Assembly (NCBI RefSeq): GCF_900116645.1
Contig: NZ_FPBO01000031.1
Coordinates: 1 to 64,000, forward strand
Length of the DNA stretch: 64,000 nucleotides
From: Pseudoduganella namucuonensis
Lineage (GTDB): Bacteria > Pseudomonadota > Gammaproteobacteria > Burkholderiales > Burkholderiaceae_D
Direction of reading: 5' to 3'
Part shown: piece after piece, positions 1 through 9,005 of the stretch
Layout of the letters: each line of letters starts with the position of its first letter
How positions within the stretch are numbered: position 1 is the first letter of the stretch
Made by a program: the position numbers and the translations under genes
The notes under the pieces: generated by a model
Seen by the model: only the letters and a program-made list of their open reading frames with translations
What the model was told of the DNA's origin: nothing
Databases searched by the model: none

Positions 1-947
<947 letters not shown>

Positions 948-1015
948 TTTAGACTCCTAACAAATTTGATAAGTGTGCAGGGCACGCGCCCGACTGCTGA
1001 AGATACTGCGAATTC

Positions 1016-1090
<75 letters not shown>

Positions 1091-1132
1091 TTTTATTTGT
1101 TGCGATGCGCTGCTATGCATTGCAAGTCCAAC

Positions 1133-1206
1133 TGGAGCGGGTGAAGGGAATCGAACCCTCGTCGTAAGCTTGGAAGGCTTCTGCTCTACCATTGAGCTAC
1201 ACCCGC
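1133..1206 (-). tRNA. tRNA-Gly (anticodon TCC)
   Basis: A 74-base cloverleaf with encoded CCA. Acceptor arms GCGGGTG/CACCCGC pair, the D arm reads GCTCAATGGTAGAGC, the anticodon loop is CTTCCAA with anticodon TCC, and the T loop is GTTCGATTC. It is the middle gene of the three-tRNA cluster upstream of tuf. Confidence 0.96.
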
Positions 1207-1260
1207 GAGGTATTCGTTCACTTTCTTTACTGCTTGCCACTCAGTCTTCTTGCAAAAACT

Positions 1261-1345
<85 letters not shown>

Positions 1346-1359
1346 GCGAGGAACCGCAG

Positions 1360-1388
1360 AGTATGAAGCAATTACTTTGACTTGTCAA
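1360..1388 (-). promoter_or_regulatory. Proximal sigma-70 promoter of the tRNA-tuf operon
   Basis: On the minus strand TTGACA (1388-1383) is followed after exactly 17 bases by CATACT (1365-1360). The bases after the -10 are GC-rich (CTGCGG), the discriminator type known from stringently controlled stable-RNA promoters. The expected start lies about 8 bases before tRNA-Tyr. Confidence 0.8.
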
Positions 1389-1454
1389 CACATCCCGCAG
1401 TTCATTCAACCGACCGATCTGCAAGCTGCGATGTCTCGTCTGCTTCGGGACGAA

Positions 1455-1483
1455 ATTATAAGCACATAAATTCGAAAGCGCAA
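1455..1483 (-). promoter_or_regulatory. Distal sigma-70 promoter of the tRNA-tuf operon
   Basis: Minus-strand TTGCGC (1483-1478), a 17-base spacer, and a perfect TATAAT (1460-1455). It lies about 95 bases upstream of the proximal promoter, so the operon appears to have tandem promoters. Confidence 0.65.
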
Positions 1484-1566
1484 GGGTAGTTTTTACATGG
1501 AATGAATCGGGTCAAAATTCTTATACAATCGACCGCAACCGGGCGAATGGAGCACAGGCTGAGCAT

Positions 1567-4500
1567 ATGCGGACTAGCAATCAACCGAACTGGCGCGCGC
1601 CCCTGCTGGCCAACCTGCTCCTGGCGCTGGCCTACCTGGCCACCGGGCGCCTCGGCCTGCAACTGGCGATCGGCGGCAGTTACGCCTCGCCACTGTTCCT
1701 GCCGGCCGGCATCGCGCTGGCCGCGGTCTACACGCTGGGGCCGCGCGTGCTGCCGGGCGTGGCGCTCGGTTCGCTCGGCGTCAACCTGATCCCCTTGGGC
1801 AACGGCATGCCGGTCGACGGCGTGCAGGCGCTGGCGGCGCTGGCCGCCGCCGCCAGCGCCAGCCTGCAGGCCTGGACCGCCATGCTGGTGCTGCGGCGCC
1901 TGGTGCAGCCGGCCGTCGGCGCCGGGCGCGACGTGCTCGGCTTCATGCTGCTGACGCCGGTGCTGGCCACCATCAGCTGCACCCTCGCGGTGGGCGCCAC
2001 CGTGCTGCTGGGCCGCCTGCCCGCGGCCGAGATGGCCATCACCTGGTTCACCTGGTGGCTGGGCGACACCACCGGCATCCTGCTGGCGGCGCCGCTGACC
2101 TGGATCGCCATCGGACGCCCGCGCCCGCTGTGGCTGCGGCGCCGCTGGCTGGTGGGCTTGCCGCTGCTGCTGTCGGCGGCCGTCTTCATCGTCATCTATT
2201 TCCAGGTCGAGCACTGGGAAAACGCCCAGCAGATGCAGACCTTCCGCCTCAAGTCGCAACAGGCGGGCGACCTGCTGCAGGCCCAGTTCAGCGAGCACGA
2301 GCGCTTCATCTACGCGCTGTCGCGGGCGCTCGGCGACCCGCGCCGCGCGCCCAGCGCCGATGACTTCCGCAACCTGGCCAGCGGCTACCTGGACAAACGC
2401 CCGGAGTTGCTGTCGATGATGTGGCTCAAACCCGTCACGCGGGAGCAGCGCCCGGGCTTCGAGGCCTGGGGCCGGCGGTACATCGAGCCCGGCTTCGAGA
2501 TCCGCGACGGCGGCCCCGGCGGCCTGAAGCGGGCGCCCGAGCGCGCGCAGCACATGGTGTCGACCTACATCGAGCCGGCCGCCAGCCGGCGCTACGCGGG
2601 GGTGGACTTCCTCGGCGAGCCGCTGCGCGCCGAGACCGTGCGGCAGGCGCTGCGCAGCGGCCAGCCCAGCGCCACCGCGCCGCTCAAACTGTTCCGCCAG
2701 AGCCAGCGCGGCCTGCTGCTGATGCAGGCCGCCTACGCCGGCGGCAGCAGCGCCGAGCCGGCGGGCATGCTGCTGATCTCCATGCACGTCGAATCCTATG
2801 TGGAGCGCGCGCTGTTGCAGGTCAACTTCCCCGCGCTGCGGGTGCGGCTGGACGACATCAGCGACGGCACGCCGCTGCCGCTGCACGACCAGCTCGGGCG
2901 GCCGCCGCGCCGCGGCGACGCGCAGCGCGCGCTGAGCTTCGGCGGCCGCCATTACCTGCTGACCCTGGCGCCCACGGCGGCCTACGCGGCCCAGCAGCGC
3001 GGCTGGCAGAGCTGGACCGTGCTGACCTGCGGCCTGCTGCTGACGGCGCTGCTGGGCGGCATGATGCTGCTGATCTCGGGCGAGCGGGCCCAGATCCAGG
3101 CCCAGGTCAAGGACAGCACCGCCCGCCTGCGCGAGCGCGAGGCGCGGCTGCAGGCCATCCTCGACAAGGCGGCCGACGCCATCCTGACGCTGGACCGCGA
3201 CGGCGTGCTGCTGTCGGCCAACGGCGCGGCGGGCCGGCTGTTCGGCTACGCGCCGGAGCGCATGCCGGGCCTGCCGCTGTCGCGCCTGCTGCCGCTGCCG
3301 CCGGGGCAGACGGCGGCCGGCCTGCTGCGCGGCGTGGCCGGCGGCGCCAGCCACGAGCACGAGGCCACCGGCTGGCGCGGCGACGGCAGCGCCTTCCCGC
3401 TGGCGGTGTCGGTCAGCGAGGTGGAATTGCCCGACGAGCACCTGTTCGTCGCCATCCTGCACGACCTGACCGAGCAGCGGCGCGCGCAGGAGCGCATCCA
3501 CCGCCTGGCGCACCACGACCCGCTGACGGGGCTGGACAACCGGCTGTCGCTGAACTTGCGGCTGGACCAGACGCTGGCGCAGGCGCGCCGCGGCCAGGGC
3601 ATGGCGGCGGTGATGTTCATCGACCTGGACCACTTCAAGAAGATCAACGACACCCACGGCCACCAGACCGGCGACCTGCTGCTGCAGGCGGTGGCCAACC
3701 GCCTGCGCGAGATGCTGCGCGAGGTCGACACCATCGCGCGCCTGGGCGGCGACGAGTTCATCATCGTCACCGCCGACGGTGTCACGCCGGACACGGCCAG
3801 CCAGATCGCGGTGCGCATCGTCGAGGCCCTGTCGGCGCCGTTCGCGCTGCAGGGCACCACCGTGCACAGCGGCGCCAGCGTGGGCGTGGCCATGTATCCG
3901 GCCGACGGCGAGGACAGCGCCACGCTGCTGCGTCACGCGGACACGGCGATGTACGCCGCCAAGAGCCAGGGCCGCGGCAATTTCCAGTTCTTCTCCAGCG
4001 ACATGAACGCCGCCACGCACGAGCGCCTGCTGCTGGAGAGCCGGCTGTGGCGCGCGCTGGAGCAGGAGGAGTTCGAACTGCACCTGCAGGCCCAGGTGGA
4101 ACTGGCGAGCGGCGCCATCATCGGCGCCGAGGCGCTGCTGCGCTGGCACCATCCCGAGCTGGGCACGGTGGGGCCGGACCGTTTCATCCCCATCGCCGAG
4201 GAGTCCGGCCTGATCCTGCCGCTGGGCGACTGGGTGCTGCGGCAGGCGGTGCGGCTGCTGGTGCGCTGGCGCGAACAGGGGCTGGGTCATTTGCGGCTGG
4301 CGGTCAACCTGTCGGCGCGGCAATGCCACGGCGGCGGCCTGCTGCCGCTGCTGGACGGCCTGCTGGCCGAGATGGCCGGGCACGGCATCGCGCCGGCGCT
4401 GCTGGAACTGGAGATCACCGAGTCGGCCGCCATGCGCGATCCGGAAAGCAGCCGCGCCCTGCTGCGCGAACTGCGCTCGCGCGGGCTGAAGGTGGCGATC

Positions 4501-4857
4501 GACGACTTCGGCACCGGCTACTCCTCGCTCAGCTACCTGAAGCTGTTCGAGCTGGACCGCATCAAGATCGACCGCGGCTTCGTCAAGGACATCGAGAGCG
4601 ACCCGAACGACGCGGTGATCGTGGCGGCCACCATCGCGCTGGCGCACACCTTGCGGCTGCAAGTGATCGCCGAGGGCGTGGAGACGGCCGCCCAGCGCGA
4701 CTTCCTGAGCAGCAAGGGCTGCGACGAGGCGCAGGGCTATCTGTTCGCGCGGCCGCTGCCGGTGGAGCGCTTCGAGGCGCTGGCGCGCGGCAACCCAACG
4801 GCAACGGCCGAGGTCAGACCCGACGGGTCCGACCCCACACCCGCGGCGGCCGCGTGA
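1567..4857 (+). CDS. MASE1-CHASE-PAS-GGDEF-EAL cyclic-di-GMP enzyme
   Basis: A 1096-residue inner-membrane signalling protein. Residues 1-210 are a multi-helix MASE1 sensor, about 213-430 a CHASE-type periplasmic domain, 478-505 a further membrane segment, about 520-640 a PAS domain, 647-805 GGDEF and 823-1075 EAL. The GGDEF signature is intact at about residue 727, and RxxD (REVD) sits five residues before it, the inhibitory I-site position. The EAL signature (EALLRW, about 855) and the later DDFGTGYSSL are intact, so both diguanylate cyclase and phosphodiesterase chemistry look possible. The 3' end overlaps a short hairpin repeat (4810-4836) that encodes the last residues VRPDGSDPT. Gene ends converge with the HDOD gene. 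Confidence 0.93.
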   Translation: MRTSNQPNWRAPLLANLLLALAYLATGRLGLQLAIGGSYASPLFLPAGIALAAVYTLGPRVLPGVALGSLGVNLIPLGNGMPVDGVQALAALAAAASASLQAWTAMLVLRRLVQPAVGAGRDVLGFMLLTPVLATISCTLAVGATVLLGRLPAAEMAITWFTWWLGDTTGILLAAPLTWIAIGRPRPLWLRRRWLVGLPLLLSAAVFIVIYFQVEHWENAQQMQTFRLKSQQAGDLLQAQFSEHERFIYALSRALGDPRRAPSADDFRNLASGYLDKRPELLSMMWLKPVTREQRPGFEAWGRRYIEPGFEIRDGGPGGLKRAPERAQHMVSTYIEPAASRRYAGVDFLGEPLRAETVRQALRSGQPSATAPLKLFRQSQRGLLLMQAAYAGGSSAEPAGMLLISMHVESYVERALLQVNFPALRVRLDDISDGTPLPLHDQLGRPPRRGDAQRALSFGGRHYLLTLAPTAAYAAQQRGWQSWTVLTCGLLLTALLGGMMLLISGERAQIQAQVKDSTARLREREARLQAILDKAADAILTLDRDGVLLSANGAAGRLFGYAPERMPGLPLSRLLPLPPGQTAAGLLRGVAGGASHEHEATGWRGDGSAFPLAVSVSEVELPDEHLFVAILHDLTEQRRAQERIHRLAHHDPLTGLDNRLSLNLRLDQTLAQARRGQGMAAVMFIDLDHFKKINDTHGHQTGDLLLQAVANRLREMLREVDTIARLGGDEFIIVTADGVTPDTASQIAVRIVEALSAPFALQGTTVHSGASVGVAMYPADGEDSATLLRHADTAMYAAKSQGRGNFQFFSSDMNAATHERLLLESRLWRALEQEEFELHLQAQVELASGAIIGAEALLRWHHPELGTVGPDRFIPIAEESGLILPLGDWVLRQAVRLLVRWREQGLGHLRLAVNLSARQCHGGGLLPLLDGLLAEMAGHGIAPALLELEITESAAMRDPESSRALLRELRSRGLKVAIDDFGTGYSSLSYLKLFELDRIKIDRGFVKDIESDPNDAVIVAATIALAHTLRLQVIAEGVETAAQRDFLSSKGCDEAQGYLFARPLPVERFEALARGNPTATAEVRPDGSDPTPAAAA
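4810..4836. repeat. Short hairpin repeat overlapping the 3' end of the GGDEF-EAL gene
   Basis: GAGGTCAGACCC, a GAC loop, then GGGTCCGACCCC: a near-palindromic 12-3-12 hairpin. It matches the perfect hairpin at 34160-34186 and shares its arm sequence with the long elements at 28235 and 57387. Here it is inside coding sequence, just before the stop. Confidence 0.6.
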
Positions 4858-4878
4858 CATGACACCGCTGTGCGGTTT

Positions 4879-6444
4879 TCAAGGCGGGGTCAGCGCCACG
4901 ATCAGCTGGCTTTTCAGCGCGCGGATCAGCGCGGTCTCGTCGGGCGGCACGCCCTCCGGCGCGGGGACGTTGCGGTCGGCGTAGAACAGGCCCAGCGGCG
5001 TGCCCTGCACCACCAGCGGCAACACGATGAAGCTGCGCGCGTCCGGCAGCAGCGCGCGGTGCCAGTCCGGCAGCAGCGCGCGGATCTTGGGCGTGCCGGC
5101 GTCGGCGATCATCAGGTCGGCGTCGTTCTTCATGGCCAGGTGGAACAGGTCCGGCCCCGCCAGCGGGAAGCTGAAGCCGGCCATGCGCTCGACGTGCTTT
5201 TCGCCGAACGCGATGCGGGCCCGGAACTGCCCCACCCGCATGTCGCGCAGACACACGGTGGCGAAACGGAAACCCATGCCGCGGTAGAGCGTCTCCAGCA
5301 CCGCCTGGATCAGCTCGTTCAGCTTGCTGTTGCCGGAGGCCCGCATCTGCGCCACCTCTTGCACGCCGGACAGCAACTGGTCGCGCGCGTTGTAGGGCTT
5401 GCCGCTGGGATGGCAGCCGGCGGCGGGGCCGCCGCCCGCGTCCAGCGCGGCCAGCAGCAGCACGTTGGGCAGGCCGTCCGCGCCCTCTTCCGCGTCGTCG
5501 CCGCCGGGCGCCGCCGGCGGCCGCATGTTGAGGCTGTCCAGCAACTCGTTCATGCCGCCACGCACCGTGCCCAGCAGGTCGGCAAGCTGGTCCCGGTCCA
5601 GCGCCAGCGCGGCGCCGTAGCGCTGCAGCAGCGCCTGCAGCGCGGCGGCCGACGGCTTGCCGCCGCGGCCGAGGATGCGCGCCACCTCCATGCTGAAGGA
5701 CACCACCATGCGCACCCATTCCTGGCGGTGCTGCGGCGCCTTCAGCGGGCCGGGCGGCAAGGGGCCGATGGAGCGCACGATCACTTCCGGGATCTTCCAC
5801 TCGTGCAGGATGGCGGCCGACAGCGCGTCGTAGCTGCTGCCCAGTATCATCTGCGAGGCCTGGCCGGCGCCGTGGCTGCCGCCGGCCACCAGCGCGTTGA
5901 TTTCGCGGTAGCGCTCATGCTGCTGGGCCGCCACCAGCAACGGGCCGATGTTCTTGAACAGCGCGCCGATCGAGGCCTCCTCCGCGCCCTGGTGGGCGCT
6001 CACGCGCGCCATCTCGCGGCCCACCAGGCTGGCGCACAGCGCCGCCTCCAGCTCCAGCCGTATGCTTTGCGCATGGCGGCTGTTGGCCAGCGTGTCCACC
6101 AGCAGCATGGCCAGCGCGGACGATTTGACGTTGTCGAAGCCGAGCAGCGAGATCGCGCGCGACACCGTGGTCACCGGCGTGCCGGCGGCGGTGCGGAAGC
6201 GCGGGGTGTTGGCCAAGCGCAGCACCTTCTGCGTCAGCGCCGCGTCGGACAGGACGAAGTAGGCCAGGTCGTGGGTGCCGCCGTCGTCGGAGTCGATCAG
6301 CTGCACCACGCGCGCCACGGACACGCCCAGCGCGAACACGTTCTCGTCGCTGCACAGCTTTTTCAACAGCGCGCCGCGCACCGGCTTGAGGTCGGCCTCG
6401 GCGGTGTACGGCGCAAGCGCCGCGGGGCCCTTCATTGGGTTCAT
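4879..6444 (-). CDS. HDOD-domain signalling protein with C-terminal GAF-like domain
   Basis: A 521-residue cytoplasmic protein. The N-terminal half is an HDOD domain, a degenerate HD fold without metal-dependent hydrolase residues, recognisable by SDAALTQKVLRLAN and by SRAISLLGFDNVKSSALAM. From about residue 355 a GAF-like module follows (YRGMGFRFATVCLRDM, then LGLFYADRN). The start at 6444 (MNPMKGP) is preferred over upstream in-frame codons because domain similarity begins right after it and the upstream residues look like translated spacer; an in-frame ATG at 6435 is the alternative. Its neighbours, a GGDEF-EAL enzyme and an HD-GYP response regulator, suggest a cyclic-di-GMP or stress-signalling role. 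The exact function is unknown. Confidence 0.85.
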   Translation of the reverse strand: MNPMKGPAALAPYTAEADLKPVRGALLKKLCSDENVFALGVSVARVVQLIDSDDGGTHDLAYFVLSDAALTQKVLRLANTPRFRTAAGTPVTTVSRAISLLGFDNVKSSALAMLLVDTLANSRHAQSIRLELEAALCASLVGREMARVSAHQGAEEASIGALFKNIGPLLVAAQQHERYREINALVAGGSHGAGQASQMILGSSYDALSAAILHEWKIPEVIVRSIGPLPPGPLKAPQHRQEWVRMVVSFSMEVARILGRGGKPSAAALQALLQRYGAALALDRDQLADLLGTVRGGMNELLDSLNMRPPAAPGGDDAEEGADGLPNVLLLAALDAGGGPAAGCHPSGKPYNARDQLLSGVQEVAQMRASGNSKLNELIQAVLETLYRGMGFRFATVCLRDMRVGQFRARIAFGEKHVERMAGFSFPLAGPDLFHLAMKNDADLMIADAGTPKIRALLPDWHRALLPDARSFIVLPLVVQGTPLGLFYADRNVPAPEGVPPDETALIRALKSQLIVALTPP

Positions 6445-6655
6445 TTTTCCATTTCCAGAGTTCCGTCTGCGCAGGGACGAGGCGCACGTGACGCGGCGGG
6501 CGCGCGGGTAGCGGCGGCCGGCTGCTCTTTCGGAAGTATATTCCGCTAGTGCGGGAAAGAAACGGAAATCGTGGAAATTGGAGAGAATCGGGGGCATTCG
6601 CCGTCCGCGGCGGGGCTGGCCCGCCACAGACTGGCAAAAAAACAATGGCAAGCCG

Positions 6656-8251
6656 TCAATGTTCGCCGGGCGCCGGCTTCTGGCCCAGCGTGGGATCGCG
6701 CGCCACCACGTCCATCAGCGAGCGCACCACTTCCGGGTCGAACTGGGCGCCGCCGCGGGCCTGGATGTAGGTCATCACCTCCGGATACGGCCACGGCTCC
6801 TTGTAGGGCCGCTCGTGCAGCAGCGAGTCGAACACGTCCACGATGGCGACGATGCGGGCCGACAACGGGATCTCCTGGCCCTTCAGCCCGTTGGGATAGC
6901 CGTTGCCGTCGAAGTGCTCGTGGTGGGCGCCGGCGATCTCGGCGCCGTAGGTCAGGTAGCTGACGCCGTCGACCATGTTGGCGGCCCGCTCCAGGATGGT
7001 CTGGCCCACTTGCGCGTGGCTCTGCATCTGCACCCGCTCCTCGGGCGTGTGGATGCCCGGCTTGAGCAGGATGTGGTCCGGCGTGGCCACCTTGCCGACG
7101 TCGTGCAGGATGCTGGCCAGGCCTATCATGTCCAGCAGCTGGGGCGTGAGCTGCTCCGGGTAGACGCCGCGCTCGGCCATCGCGTTGGCGATCGCCGTGG
7201 ACAGCGCCTGCACCCGGCGCACGTGGCCGCCGGTGCCGCGGTCGCGGAACTCGGCCAGGTCGGCCAGCGCCACCACCGTGGCCTCCTGCGCCTTGCGCAG
7301 CTGGCCGAACATGTACAGGTTGTCGAACGCGGCCGCGATGCGCTGGCAGAACACTTCCAGCAGGTCGCGCTGGATCTGCGCCAGCGGCCACGGCGGCGTG
7401 ACGGAGATCGCCACCTCGCGGTTTTCCTGGGTGTGGATGAACAGCACGTTGGCGGGGTGCTCGAACTGGCTTTTCTTCTCGGCGAAGGCCTTGGCGATGG
7501 TCGGCCACAGCGGGTGGCTGGTGGGCATCAACTCGTGCTCGGCCAGCGCCGCGTAGCCGCCCGTGGCGGCCACCACCGTGGCCGGGCCGGTGTCGCCCTG
7601 CATCAGGCACAGCACGCCGTCGGCGCCGACGTCGAGGATGGCCGACACCTGGTTCAGCACGCCGGAGGCGAACTCGCGCAGCGAATGGATCTGGTACAGG
7701 TTGGTGGCGCCGGCCAGGATCTTGCCCAGGCCGACGCGGCTGCGCTCGAGCATGTTCAGGCTCTCGTAGGCGCGCAGCGCCGAGATCACCGTGGTGAACA
7801 GCTTCTGCGTGGTCAGCTCGGTCTTGGCCTTGTAGTCGTTGATGTCGTATTCGATGATGACGCGCTGCTCCGGCGCCTGGCCCGGCTGGCCGGTGCGCAG
7901 CACCACCCGCACGATGGCGTTGTGCAGCTCCTCGCGGATGCGGCGCGCCAGCAGCAGGCCGGCGTCGTCGGTCTCCATCACCACGTCCAGCAGCACCAGG
8001 GCGATGTCGGGGGTGTCGCGCAGGATGTCGAAGGCCTCGCGCCCGCTGTGGGCGGAAAACAGTTCCAGCTCGCGGCCCTTGAAGCTCACGTTGCGCAGCG
8101 CCAGGCGGGTGACGGCGTGGACGTCGACGTCGTCGTCGACGATCAGCACGCGCCAGAGGCGCTGGTCGGGAGCAGCCGGGCTGGCCGCTGGCGCCTCGTC
8201 TTCATCCTCGTCGAGCAGCCAGTTTTCTTCCGCGGCGGTTGAATCGGTCAT
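6656..8251 (-). CDS. Response regulator with DUF3369 and HD-GYP phosphodiesterase output
   Basis: A 531-residue two-component output protein. A receiver domain (about 33-160) has the acidic pair at D39-D40 and probable phospho-acceptor D89 in LLDVVM. A DUF3369 region follows (about 170-340), then an HD-GYP domain with HDVGK near residue 383 and GYPNGL near 450, the signature of cyclic-di-GMP phosphodiesterases. An acidic linker DEDEDEA precedes the receiver. The start at 8251 (MTDSTAAEE) has GGGAG five bases upstream; the in-frame upstream extension lacks one. No histidine kinase is adjacent, so its partner lies elsewhere. It diverges from cheW. Confidence 0.93.
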   Translation of the reverse strand: MTDSTAAEENWLLDEDEDEAPAASPAAPDQRLWRVLIVDDDVDVHAVTRLALRNVSFKGRELELFSAHSGREAFDILRDTPDIALVLLDVVMETDDAGLLLARRIREELHNAIVRVVLRTGQPGQAPEQRVIIEYDINDYKAKTELTTQKLFTTVISALRAYESLNMLERSRVGLGKILAGATNLYQIHSLREFASGVLNQVSAILDVGADGVLCLMQGDTGPATVVAATGGYAALAEHELMPTSHPLWPTIAKAFAEKKSQFEHPANVLFIHTQENREVAISVTPPWPLAQIQRDLLEVFCQRIAAAFDNLYMFGQLRKAQEATVVALADLAEFRDRGTGGHVRRVQALSTAIANAMAERGVYPEQLTPQLLDMIGLASILHDVGKVATPDHILLKPGIHTPEERVQMQSHAQVGQTILERAANMVDGVSYLTYGAEIAGAHHEHFDGNGYPNGLKGQEIPLSARIVAIVDVFDSLLHERPYKEPWPYPEVMTYIQARGGAQFDPEVVRSLMDVVARDPTLGQKPAPGEH

Positions 8252-8486
8252 ACAGTCTCCCAGGTCGCACGAGCCCGTCGGGTTCACGCGCATTGCGCTC
8301 GAGGCGGCGCTCGGTGTCTAGTTCCCAGCATAATCAGATTTTGCAAGCATGACAACCCCCACACTTGCCACCGGCGCATCCTGGCAACAATCAGCAAAGT
8401 CCCCGAAAACCAGCTAATCTGATGATTATCGGCAAGCATCGGCGCCGTCATCACATCGGACCACACCGAACCCCCAAGGACCCATT

Positions 8487-8984
8487 ATGCAAGATACAGC
8501 AGGCAGCAGCGCACAATCCGGCGGCGACATCGCCGGCCGCGAATTCCTCGCCTTCAAGCTGGGCAAGGAGGAATACGGCATCGACATCCTCAAGGTGCAG
8601 GAGATCCGCGGCTACGAGGCGGTCACCCGCATCGCCAGCGCGCCCGAGTTCATCAAGGGCGTCATCAACCTGCGCGGCATCATCATTCCCGTGGTCGACA
8701 TGCGCATCAAGTTCCGCCTGGGCGAGCCGGTGTACGACCAGTTCACCGTGGTCATCATCCTCAACATCAAGGGCCGCGTGGTCGGCATGGTGGTGGACTC
8801 GGTGTCCGACGTGACCACGCTCACGCCCGAGCAGGTCAAGGCGGCGCCCGAGATGGGCACGGCCTTCTCCACCGAATACCTGATCGGCCTGGGCACGATA
8901 GACGAGCGCATGCTGATCCTGGTGGACATCGACAAGCTCATGTCCAGCCCGGAGATGGGCCTGATCGACGCCATCGCCCCCTGA
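8487..8984 (+). CDS. cheW: Chemotaxis coupling protein CheW
   Basis: CheW (165 residues) links chemoreceptors to the CheA kinase in the cytoplasmic array. The protein has the single CheW-like domain over almost its full length: FKLGKEEYGIDILKVQEI, then INLRGIIIPVVDMR and GRVVGMVVDSVSDV. AAGGA lies upstream of the start at suitable distance. The chemoreceptor gene follows after 21 bases, so the two probably form one transcript. No cheA is nearby, so this pair must serve an array encoded elsewhere. Confidence 0.95.
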   Translation: MQDTAGSSAQSGGDIAGREFLAFKLGKEEYGIDILKVQEIRGYEAVTRIASAPEFIKGVINLRGIIIPVVDMRIKFRLGEPVYDQFTVVIILNIKGRVVGMVVDSVSDVTTLTPEQVKAAPEMGTAFSTEYLIGLGTIDERMLILVDIDKLMSSPEMGLIDAIAP

Positions 8985-9005
8985 CTCCCCCTACCCAAAA
9001 AAACC

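Noticed and set aside
1456..4860. A very long open frame antisense to the GGDEF-EAL gene, and many similar antisense frames elsewhere
   Set aside because: They mirror real genes, are rich in Arg, Ala, Gln and His from reverse-complemented GC-rich codons, and show no domains. At this GC content stop codons are rare in shadow frames.
8426..8433. GCCGATAA on the minus strand, a possible sigma-28 -10 before the HD-GYP regulator
   Set aside because: No TAAA-type -35 at 14-16 bases upstream and about 175 bases from the start codon; probably chance.
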